Positions 1 through 6,120 of a stretch of DNA of 64,000 nucleotides are shown piece after piece; within the stretch, counting starts at the first letter, position 1; each line of letters starts with the position of its first letter. The position numbers and the translations under genes are program-made. The notes under the pieces were generated by a model that searched no databases, was not told where the DNA came from, and was given only the letters and a program-made list of their open reading frames with translations. Location of the stretch: the NCBI GenBank assembly GCA_017472685.1, contig JAFUOO010000011.1, positions 232,850-296,849 on the forward strand. Reading direction: 5' to 3'. The stretch comes from Clostridia bacterium (GTDB lineage: Bacteria; Bacillota; Clostridia; UMGS1883).

Positions 1-12
1 CAATGTTTATGC

Positions 13-936
13 TCATCTCTTGTCCCACTCATTCTTAAGTATTTCATCTCTTACTCTGAAAAATACCCCTTCTTTTACACCATGGGAGCATACTGTGCAT
101 TTTTTGCTTCCGAGCATGTCCATCAAGGCTTTCATGGGCATGAGCCCACTGAGGATAATGTCGGCACGGCTTTTTTCCATGCCGGGGATGTTCTGGCGTA
201 AGCTTAAGGGAGTAGAGTATACCTTCTGGTAGATTGTTGAAACCTTGTTGCAGGGAACGGACAAGCCGTGCACCTCATCAACGCTCTTAAGCTCCTTAAG
301 TGAAAGTGTGCCGAGGGTTTTTGCACTGCCGCCAACGCCGTAAAGGTCCAAGCCTGCGGCTTCGTCAATCCAGTCAACTGAGCCGAGCATCATGACAACA
401 TAACGGTATAGCTCAGCCTGGCTTCTGCCACGGAACTTTTCCGTGAGAGTAACTGCGCCTAAGGGCACACTTGCTGTATGCACCATGTGACCGTTTTTGA
501 TAAGAATGAGCTCTGTGGAGCCGCCGCCTGTGTCAAACACAAGACCGTTTTTAATGGGCAGAGACTGGGTTACTGCAAGATAGCTGTAGTACGCCTCGTC
601 CTCGCCTGAAATAACGTCAAAGCGGATGCCTGTTTCCTGATAAACTCTGTCAATAAACAAGTCGCGGTTAACCGCATTTCTTACTGCTGCAGTTGCAATT
701 GCAACAATTGTCTGGCAGCTGTCGAGCTTTGCTAAAACACAGAACTCCTTCAATGCATCGATAACACGGAGCATGGCTTCTTCCTTGAGCACCTTGTCAA
801 TGCCCATGCCCTCGGAAAGGCGCACAGTTGAGCGCTTTTTCATAACAACGCTCCAATCTCCGTTATCGTGGAGGAGATTTATGGTCATCCTGACGGAATT
901 TGAGCCTAAATCTATTACTGCGATACGTTTTTCCAT
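13..936 (-). CDS. ppx: Ppx/GppA-family phosphatase (exopolyphosphatase-like)
   Basis: The 307-residue protein has the ASKHA-type fold signature of the Ppx/GppA family: a first phosphate loop DLGSNSVRM at residues 9-17, a GEDEA acidic motif near 111-115 that normally supplies the catalytic Glu, and a second phosphate loop DTGGGSTEL near 135-143. The family hydrolyses polyphosphate or the 5'-phosphate of pppGpp in the cytoplasm. The length fits the short two-domain form without the C-terminal HD-like extension of long bacterial Ppx, so a single specific substrate cannot be assigned. The start at 936 is preceded by GGAGGATTATAT. It is divergent from gpr and has its own promoter at 977-1005. Confidence 0.85.
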   Translation of the reverse strand: MEKRIAVIDLGSNSVRMTINLLHDNGDWSVVMKKRSTVRLSEGMGIDKVLKEEAMLRVIDALKEFCVLAKLDSCQTIVAIATAAVRNAVNRDLFIDRVYQETGIRFDVISGEDEAYYSYLAVTQSLPIKNGLVFDTGGGSTELILIKNGHMVHTASVPLGAVTLTEKFRGRSQAELYRYVVMMLGSVDWIDEAAGLDLYGVGGSAKTLGTLSLKELKSVDEVHGLSVPCNKVSTIYQKVYSTPLSLRQNIPGMEKSRADIILSGLMPMKALMDMLGSKKCTVCSHGVKEGVFFRVRDEILKNEWDKR

Positions 937-976
937 ATATAATCCTCCTTGGTGAAAATAATACTATATTAATTAT

Positions 977-1005
977 ATTTTACATGAGAATTATTGCTAA
1001 GTCAA
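977..1005 (-). promoter_or_regulatory. SigA-type promoter of the Ppx/GppA gene
   Basis: Read on the minus strand: TTGACT (1005-1000), a 17-bp spacer, then TAAAAT (982-977), about 40 bases before the start codon at 936. Confidence 0.7.
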
Positions 1006-1044
1006 TCAAAAATAGTCAATAATAATCCCGAAAGGGTGATAAAT

Positions 1045-1956
1045 ATGGATATACGTACAGACCTTGCCGTTGAGGCGGCAAGCATGAAGGGCGAAAAGGT
1101 AGGGGGTATCGAAAGCTTTTCTGAGGAGGACAATGGCATAAAAATTGAACGGATAAGGATAACTGACGATTCTGCCGCCCGTGCTGTGGGAAAGCCTATG
1201 GGAAATTATATTACAATTACCGCAAAGGATTTGTCGGAAAACAGCCGCGAGGAGTATGAAAAGGCGTGCTTGTGTGTTGCAAAGGAGCTTAAGAGCATAC
1301 TTAATATAGAAGAAAGTGCTTCCGTTTTGGTAATCGGGCTGGGAAACGAGCAGATAACAGCCGACTCCATAGGACCCGAAAGCGTGAAACGGCTCCTTGT
1401 GACGCGTCACATAAAAGAGCTTATGCCCGACGAAATTGACGAGAGCGTGCGGAGCGTGAGCGCCCTTGCACCCTCGGTAATGGCGTTTACAGGCATTGAA
1501 ACAAGCTGCATTGTGAAGGGTGTTATAGAAAAAACAAAGCCAGATTTAGTTATTGCAATCGATGCTTTAGCATCAAGGAGCATGTCGCGCCTTGGCAAAA
1601 CCATACAGATTGCTGACACAGGCATAAACCCCGGCAGCGGAGTGGGAAACAACCGCAAAGAGCTCAGCGAAAAGACTTTGGGCGTGAGGGTTATAGCGCT
1701 GGGGGTGCCCATGGTTGTTGACGCTGTGACAGTGGCGCTGGATGCTTTAGACGCAACAGGTTCCTCCGAGGATGAAAAACGGGTGTTTTTTGAAGCCTAC
1801 AGAAGAATGGAGCCCCTGGGTGCAGACATGGTTGTAACGCCGAAGGATGTGGATTCACTGGCAAAGCGAAGCTCCATGATAATTGCAAATGGCATAAACC
1901 TTGCATTGCAGAGCGCGCTGGGAGAAGAGGATATAGACCGCTACAGCATGGTATGA
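1045..1956 (+). CDS. gpr: Spore (germination) protease GPR
   Basis: GPR degrades the small acid-soluble DNA-binding proteins (SASP) when a spore germinates; it is made as a zymogen in the forespore. The predicted 303-residue protein begins MDIRTDLAVEA, the hallmark GPR amino end that resembles a SASP cleavage site and contains the self-processing region. GLGNEQITADSIGP and VIAIDALASRS segments carry the conserved aspartates of this aspartic-type family. An upstream in-frame extension to 994 exists, but the start at 1045 follows AAAGGGTGAT at ideal spacing, so I use it. The gene is good evidence that the organism sporulates. I could not identify a convincing SigG promoter. Confidence 0.93.
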   Translation: MDIRTDLAVEAASMKGEKVGGIESFSEEDNGIKIERIRITDDSAARAVGKPMGNYITITAKDLSENSREEYEKACLCVAKELKSILNIEESASVLVIGLGNEQITADSIGPESVKRLLVTRHIKELMPDEIDESVRSVSALAPSVMAFTGIETSCIVKGVIEKTKPDLVIAIDALASRSMSRLGKTIQIADTGINPGSGVGNNRKELSEKTLGVRVIALGVPMVVDAVTVALDALDATGSSEDEKRVFFEAYRRMEPLGADMVVTPKDVDSLAKRSSMIIANGINLALQSALGEEDIDRYSMV

Positions 1957-1996
1957 ATGTGCTCAGCTAAAATTTTGAAAAAAATAAAAAAAGTGC

Positions 1997-2025
1997 TTGA
2001 CATTTTGGACTGACCCAGTTATAAT
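1997..2025 (+). promoter_or_regulatory. Consensus SigA promoter of tRNA-Ser
   Basis: TTGACA at 1997-2002, 17-bp spacer, TATAAT at 2020-2025; the tRNA starts 14 bases later. Confidence 0.85.
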
Positions 2026-2038
2026 AACGGAGTGACCT

Positions 2039-2129
2039 GGAGAGATGGCTGAGTTGGTCTAAGGCGCACGACTGGAAATCGTGTAACGGTTAACCCCGTT
2101 CAAGAGTTCGAATCTCTTTCTCTCCGCCA
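2039..2129 (+). tRNA. tRNA-Ser (anticodon GGA)
   Basis: A 91-nt class II tRNA with acceptor stem GGAGAGA/TCTCTCC, a long variable arm, T-loop GTTCGAATC, and encoded CCA. The anticodon loop CTGGAAA gives anticodon GGA, reading UCC/UCU serine codons. The 3' half and its terminator are repeated 217 bp downstream. Confidence 0.95.
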
Positions 2130-2131
2130 TG

Positions 2132-2162
2132 AAAAGCATCGACATTTGTTGGTGCTTTTTTT
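2132..2162 (+). terminator. Terminator of tRNA-Ser
   Basis: AAAAGCATCGACA and TGTTGGTGCTTTT form an imperfect stem with two G-U pairs, followed by a T tract. The same hairpin recurs in the duplicated segment at 2349-2378. Confidence 0.7.
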
Positions 2163-2169
2163 GTTTTGT

Positions 2170-2310
2170 ACGGGGTTAACCGTTTTATGTTTTTTATAGG
2201 AACCCCGTTTGCGGTGCCCTCGTTGATGTTGCTTCTCGCGCATCAACTTCGACCGCGGCACAACCCTACGCCCTCTCTCAATCGTCCACAGGACGCGCTC
2301 GGGCTCGGTT
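2170..2310. repeat. Short dispersed non-coding element, copy 1
   Basis: A non-coding stretch between the tRNA-Ser gene and its duplicated tail. It begins with an inverted pair ACGGGGTT/AACCCCGT (2170-2177, 2201-2208). It then contains CCGTTTGCGGTGCCC, an internal hairpin GTTGATG...CATCAAC, GACCGCGGCACAAC, and a CAGGACGCGCTC...CTCGGTTCCCC tail. The same ordered blocks, with a different internal stem, occur at the end of the window near 63868-63987. No coding potential or transposase is visible. It could be a miniature mobile element or a structured RNA; I cannot tell which. Confidence 0.6.
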
Positions 2311-2378
2311 CCCCGTTCAAGAGTTCGAATCTCTTTCTCTCCGCCATGAAAAGCATCGACATTTGTTGGTGCTTTTTT
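2311..2378 (+). pseudogene. Duplicated 3' end of tRNA-Ser (T arm, acceptor 3' strand, terminator)
   Basis: These 68 bases repeat 2094-2161 apart from the length of the last T run. The copy holds only the T arm, the 3' acceptor strand with CCA and the terminator hairpin, and has no 5' half, so it cannot form a tRNA. It bounds the dispersed element on the right. Confidence 0.85.
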
Positions 2379-2395
2379 ACTTATTCACTATTCAC

Positions 2396-2479
2396 ATTCG
2401 GCGGAGCCGAATATATCTCAAATCCGAAGGATTTATATCGCATTTACGAAGTAAATATATCGCAGCGAAGCTATATCGC
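2396..2479. repeat. Hairpin array with ATATCKC spacer (array 1)
   Basis: Four consecutive palindromes alternate with a seven-base spacer. ATTCGGC-GGA-GCCGAAT (2396-2412) is followed by ATATCTC, then AAATCC-GAA-GGATTT (2420-2434), ATATCGC, ATTTAC-GAA-GTAAAT (2442-2456), ATATCGC, AGC-GAA-GCT (2464-2472), ATATCGC. The stems differ completely in sequence, but every loop is G-N-A and the spacer is constant. It lies between the tRNA-Ser duplicate and the terminator of the OFA transporter gene. It is not a CRISPR, because the unit is 14-24 bases and the variable part is self-complementary. Confidence 0.85.
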
Positions 2480-2482
2480 AAT

Positions 2483-2513
2483 AAAAAAAGTCACGCAGCG
2501 CGTGACTTTTTTT
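2483..2513 (-). terminator. Terminator of the OFA transporter gene
   Basis: AAAAAAAGTCACGC and GCGTGACTTTTTTT form a strong stem with an AGC loop, just past the minus-strand stop codon at 2520-2522. Confidence 0.85.
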
Positions 2514-2519
2514 ATTATC

Positions 2520-3848
2520 TTAGTGCTCGGGAACTTCGCCTGTATTTTCGCTCTTCTGTACAAAGAACATACTGAGAATAAGCGATACTATGTAAAGTAC
2601 AAGTGTTACATACAATACTGTCTGATAGCCTGTGGGGTTAACCATATTGCCGTGGAGCTCAACCTCTGTACCAAACTTTGACACAATCCATGCAGCGAGC
2701 TGATTACCTGTTAAACCTGCAAAGCCCCATGCGGAAAGTGTAATACCATGGATTGCACTGATATTACTCATGCCGTAGTGGTCGCTGAGGAGTGTGGGAA
2801 TGTTAGAAAAGCCGCCGCCGTAGCCTGCGTTAACCATCATAATAAGAGCGATAACGAGAACTACACTGCCTGTAACGATGCCCTGTGTAAGAACAACTGC
2901 TGCTGTGAGAAGGATTGAAATAACAAAGATAAGCTTGAACACGCTGTTACGGTCCTTGCACTTATCTGCTGCTGCGGAGAAACCAAGTCTGCCGCCTGCG
3001 TTGAAAATTGCGGAGCATGTGGAAAGGATGCCAACCATGCCTGCGAGACCGAGAGCCTTGAAAATGTACTTTTCCTGGCTGATAAGGGCGAGACCGCAGG
3101 TGATGTTAAGGTAGAACATAAGCCAGATGCCGATGTAGTTTGTCATGGGCTTAAGCTTAAGCACGGAAAGAATGCTCTTCTTGTCTTCCTTGCTCGTGGG
3201 CTCGTGCCAGTCGGAGGGCTTCTTCAAAAGAAGGTGACCAACAAACATCATTACAAAGTAAACTGCTGCTAAAATCCAAAACATTTTGTAGATAGCGCCG
3301 TCGCCGAGACCTGAAAGCAAACCTTCCATGATGGGGCTTGCGATAGCCTTTGCTGCGCCGAAGCCTGCAACTGCAAGACCTGTTGCTAAGCCCTTCTGGT
3401 CCTTAAACCAGAGCATAAGTGTTTTAACGGGGGAAAGGTAGCCTGTACCAAGACCTATACCCATAATCAAGCCGTAGCAAACATAAATGCCGATAAGTGC
3501 AAGAATGCTGCCTGCACCTGTCTGTGCATACTGGTTGCCGCCGTACCAGATAAAGAAACCTGTGCCTGCCATACCGCCTGCAAAGCAGATTGTTGCGATA
3601 AGAGAGGACTTATGAATATCCTTTTCAACAAAATTGCCTAAGAATGCTGCACTCATGCCTAAAAAGAAAATTGCAAAGCTGAATGCCCATTCGGTTGCAC
3701 CCTTGGAAAAACCAATGTGTTTACCGATCTGCTCACTGAAAAGAGACCAGCAATAAACTGTACCAATACTACAATGGAGTAAAAGTGCGGGGAGAGCCGC
3801 TCTCATCCACTTGTTTTCACGCCAACCGCCTGTTTTTGCGTTAGCCAT
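2520..3848 (-). CDS. OFA-family MFS transporter (oxalate/formate antiporter-like)
   Basis: A 442-residue polytopic membrane protein with about twelve hydrophobic segments. The amino end (WMRAALPALLLHCSIGTVYCWSLF) and the loop region around SPVKTLMLWFKDQKGLA are typical of the oxalate/formate antiporter (OFA) branch of the major facilitator superfamily. This branch exchanges or imports small carboxylates across the cytoplasmic membrane. The actual substrate (oxalate, formate, pyruvate, lactate or another anion) cannot be read from sequence, and no oxalate catabolic genes lie nearby. It is monocistronic, with its own promoter at 3899-3927 and terminator at 2483-2513. Confidence 0.82.
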   Translation of the reverse strand: MANAKTGGWRENKWMRAALPALLLHCSIGTVYCWSLFSEQIGKHIGFSKGATEWAFSFAIFFLGMSAAFLGNFVEKDIHKSSLIATICFAGGMAGTGFFIWYGGNQYAQTGAGSILALIGIYVCYGLIMGIGLGTGYLSPVKTLMLWFKDQKGLATGLAVAGFGAAKAIASPIMEGLLSGLGDGAIYKMFWILAAVYFVMMFVGHLLLKKPSDWHEPTSKEDKKSILSVLKLKPMTNYIGIWLMFYLNITCGLALISQEKYIFKALGLAGMVGILSTCSAIFNAGGRLGFSAAADKCKDRNSVFKLIFVISILLTAAVVLTQGIVTGSVVLVIALIMMVNAGYGGGFSNIPTLLSDHYGMSNISAIHGITLSAWGFAGLTGNQLAAWIVSKFGTEVELHGNMVNPTGYQTVLYVTLVLYIVSLILSMFFVQKSENTGEVPEH

Positions 3849-3898
3849 GTGATACGCCTTCTTTCAAAAAATGTAGGGGGCTTTTTAAAACCCAAAAT

Positions 3899-3927
3899 AT
3901 TTTATCATAAAAAAGTGTCGATTTCAA
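3899..3927 (-). promoter_or_regulatory. SigA-type promoter of the OFA transporter gene
   Basis: On the minus strand TTGAAA (3927-3922), 17-bp spacer, TAAAAT (3904-3899), about 50 bases before the start codon. Confidence 0.7.
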
Positions 3928-3989
3928 GAAAATAGTAAATAAAATTTGGTTAAATATAAAGAAATATTTGTTGACATTTTCTAAAAGGG

Positions 3990-4013
3990 AAAGGCAACCT
4001 TTCGGTTGCCTTT
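3990..4013 (-). terminator. Terminator of the MATE exporter gene
   Basis: AAAGGCAACC-TTTC-GGTTGCCTTT, a ten-pair stem next to the minus-strand stop at 4016; T-rich sequence follows on the minus strand. Confidence 0.8.
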
Positions 4014-4015
4014 TT

Positions 4016-5374
4016 TTATTTGTATAAGGGATTTATAATTGTTTTAAAAATGTGGCGCAGGAACACCATGCTCATGAAAAGCGATGCAATTTCCGCAATG
4101 GGGAAGGAATACCATACAAGGTTTATGTTACCTGAAAGTGACAGAAGATATGCCGCAGGTAATAAGACCACCAACTGACGCACAATTGATGTGCACATGC
4201 TCAAAAAACCGTTGCCAACTGCCTGGAGTACACTGCCTGTTATAATGCAGAAGCCTGCAAAAATGAAGCTGAGGCTTATTGCGCGGAAGGCGGGCACACC
4301 TAAAACCAAATTTGTGTTGAAGAAGCCAAGAAGAATGTGGGGAATAAGTGTGAATGCCAGAAGACCAATAAGCATTATGCTCATTGCATAAACAATAGCA
4401 AGGGTAATTGTCTTTTTCATTCTGTCGGGCTTTTTTGCACCATAGTTATAGGCAATAATGGGCACCATGCCGTTGTTGAGACCGAATATGGGCATGAAGA
4501 TAAAGCTCTGAAGCTTGTAATATGCGCCGAAAACGGACTGGGCATCGTTCACAATGGAGGGGAAAGAGGTAAGAATTTTGTTGATGCCGAAGGTCATGAC
4601 GCTTGTTATGGACGCCATAACCGTGGAGGGGAGCCCTACTGCGTAAATACGCTTTATAACTGCCATGTCGGGCTTGAAGCTGCGGAAGGTAACATGAATT
4701 TCCTTGTTATATCTGCGATTGAAGTAAATGCCCATGAATGCAGCAAAAATCTGACCTAAGACCGTTGCAAGCGCCGCACCCATGGCACCCATTTCGGGAA
4801 TGGGACCAAAGCCGAAGATGAGGATGGGGTCCATAATGAGGTTTATGATTGCGCCCGAAAGCTGTGTTGCCATTGACAAAACGGATTTACCCGTTGCCAG
4901 AAGCAGCCTTTCGGTTGTTATCTGCGTGAAAACGCCGATGGAGCCGATAAGGCAAACGGAGGCGTAGTCGATACCGTAAGCTATTACATCAAGGTCGCTT
5001 GACTGTGCCGAGAAGAAGGCTTTTACGCCGAAAATGCCTATTAAAAGGAATATGACATAGTGCACCAAGGATATGAAAATGCCGTTGTTGGCGGCTTTGT
5101 TTGCTCTTTCAAAGTTCTTTTCGCCAAGACTTTTTGACAAAAGTGCGTTGATGCCTACGCCTGTGCCCGTTGCAAAAGCAATCATTAAATTCTGCAGGGG
5201 AAATGCCAAGGACACTGCCGTGAAGGCATCCGCATTGTACATGGATACGAAAACGCTGTCCACAATGTTGTAAAGCGCCTGTACCAGCATTGATGCCACC
5301 ATAGGCAGGCTCAGTGACAATAAAAGCTTATTTATGGGCATGGTGCCCATTTTATTTTCACGTGTGTTTTCCAT
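4016..5374 (-). CDS. MATE-family multidrug/toxin exporter
   Basis: A 452-residue protein with about twelve transmembrane segments. The amino end (MGTMPINKLLLSLSLPMVASMLVQALYNIVDSVFV) is the classic MATE signature, and the two halves repeat the same arrangement. MATE proteins use Na+ or H+ gradients to export cationic drugs and metabolites. Substrate is unknown; the branch looks like the NorM/DinF-like exporters common in Clostridia. The start at 5374 is preceded by CGAGGTGATAAA. The gene is transcribed alone, from a perfect consensus promoter at 5407-5435. Confidence 0.9.
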   Translation of the reverse strand: MENTRENKMGTMPINKLLLSLSLPMVASMLVQALYNIVDSVFVSMYNADAFTAVSLAFPLQNLMIAFATGTGVGINALLSKSLGEKNFERANKAANNGIFISLVHYVIFLLIGIFGVKAFFSAQSSDLDVIAYGIDYASVCLIGSIGVFTQITTERLLLATGKSVLSMATQLSGAIINLIMDPILIFGFGPIPEMGAMGAALATVLGQIFAAFMGIYFNRRYNKEIHVTFRSFKPDMAVIKRIYAVGLPSTVMASITSVMTFGINKILTSFPSIVNDAQSVFGAYYKLQSFIFMPIFGLNNGMVPIIAYNYGAKKPDRMKKTITLAIVYAMSIMLIGLLAFTLIPHILLGFFNTNLVLGVPAFRAISLSFIFAGFCIITGSVLQAVGNGFLSMCTSIVRQLVVLLPAAYLLSLSGNINLVWYSFPIAEIASLFMSMVFLRHIFKTIINPLYK

Positions 5375-5406
5375 TTTATCACCTCGTTTTAAATTAGCCA
5401 GACGTT

Positions 5407-5435
5407 ATTATACCAGGAATAAAAACATTTGTCAA
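5407..5435 (-). promoter_or_regulatory. Perfect consensus SigA promoter of the MATE gene
   Basis: On the minus strand TTGACA (5435-5430), 17-bp spacer, TATAAT (5412-5407). Both hexamers match consensus exactly. Confidence 0.85.
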
Positions 5436-5505
5436 ACAAAGGCGCATGTACGGTTTTTGGGACAGGACTGAGGGTAAAATAAAGACAAAGAAAGGGGTAG
5501 ATATT

Positions 5506-5646
5506 ATGAAAACTAACAGAAACGAAGAATTTATTATTACGGACGGTTACCTCATTGTTATGGAAGCAAAAAGACAGAGAGAGGAAAGAAACAAATTCAT
5601 ATGGGATGTGGAGGATGATTCCTATTACTTTGAGGAACGTTTTTGA
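5506..5646 (+). CDS. Small hypothetical protein, 46 residues
   Basis: A short acidic and basic protein (MKTNRNEEFIITDGYLIVME...) rich in Glu, Arg and aromatic residues, with no membrane segment. I do not recognise a family. The start at 5506 follows AAAGGGGTAG, a fair ribosome site; an in-frame extension to 5446 has no site. It lies between the MATE promoter and the SRP RNA promoter, with no terminator before the latter. The orderly start context argues for a real gene, but the length leaves doubt. Confidence 0.5.
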   Translation: MKTNRNEEFIITDGYLIVMEAKRQREERNKFIWDVEDDSYYFEERF

Positions 5647-5655
5647 AAAAAAGTA

Positions 5656-5684
5656 TTGATAATCGGGGAAATATAGTGTATAAT
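5656..5684 (+). promoter_or_regulatory. SigA promoter of the SRP RNA
   Basis: TTGATA at 5656-5661, 17-bp spacer, TATAAT at 5679-5684; the RNA 5' end is expected about 5691. Confidence 0.85.
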
Positions 5685-5690
5685 AATGAA

Positions 5691-5958
5691 GTCGTACTAA
5701 CCGGGGAGGCAGCGGTGCCCTGTATCCGCAAACCGCTATAGCGGAGGCCAATTCCCCAATTGAGGTGCTTTTTTCGTATGGCTGGTAATTGTAAGTGGTG
5801 TTGACAGTCGGGTCTTGCGCAACAGTCGCCCGTGAACCTTGTCAGGCGGGGAACCGAGCAGCAATAAGCGGTAACGGTTGTGTGCCGTGAGGTCGCCCGA
5901 TTCGAGCTAACTGCAGTTGTGCCGCATATGGGAAAGTATCGATTTTGGGGTGTACGGC
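5691..5958 (+). ncRNA. ffs: Signal recognition particle RNA, large Gram-positive type
   Basis: The RNA scaffold of the signal recognition particle, which directs nascent membrane and secreted proteins to the translocon. The sequence follows the Bacillus scRNA layout. It has GGGGAGGCAGCGGTGCCCTG near the 5' end, GTAAGTGGTGTTGACAGTCGG in the middle, and the domain IV signature GAACCTTGTCAGGCGG-GGAA-CCGAGCAGC with its GGAA tetraloop. It then has GTGTGCCGTGAGGTCGCC and CGAGCTAACTGCAG. The ends GTCGTAC and GTACGGC pair. A length near 268 nt means it keeps the Alu domain. Adjacency to dnaX is usual in Firmicutes. Confidence 0.92.
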
Positions 5959-6005
5959 TTTTTAAATTTGAAAAAGAAATTTCTTTTTCAAATTTAAAAA
6001 GCCGT
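5954..6005. repeat. Perfect 52-bp palindrome at the SRP RNA 3' end
   Basis: ACGGCTTTTTAAATTTG... is followed immediately, with no spacer, by its exact reverse complement. The left arm contains the last bases of the SRP RNA and its presumed T-rich terminator. On transcription it would form a very stable stem that could terminate the RNA. It is followed by the bipartite element at 6006-6105. Confidence 0.85.
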
Positions 6006-6105
6006 GAGGGAATAGTTAAAAGGGAAAAGTGAAGAGGTAATGAAAAGATTTTTGCAAACGAAAATCTTCCTGACTTATTCCCTGTTTACTATTACTTATT
6101 ACTTT
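6006..6105. repeat. Bipartite palindromic repeat element upstream of dnaX
   Basis: GGGAATAGTTAAAAGGG-type short quasi-repeats, a central hairpin AAGATTTT...AAAATCTT, then CCTGACTTATTCCC and ACTATTACTTATTAC, which is roughly the reverse complement of the left flank. The same plan recurs at 8107-8199, 14033-14098, 14252-14296, 29251-29311, 37634-37727 and 62979-63043. Non-coding; the dnaX ribosome site starts just after it. Confidence 0.65.
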
Positions 6106-6120
6106 GAACGGAGTGAAACT

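Noticed and set aside
937..1044. SigG-type promoter for gpr
   Set aside because: Possible AATT and CAATAAT motifs exist but spacing does not match the forespore consensus.
2166..2681. 171-codon plus-strand ORF
   Set aside because: It crosses the tRNA-Ser duplicate, a hairpin array, a terminator and the 3' end of the transporter gene; it has no start signal.
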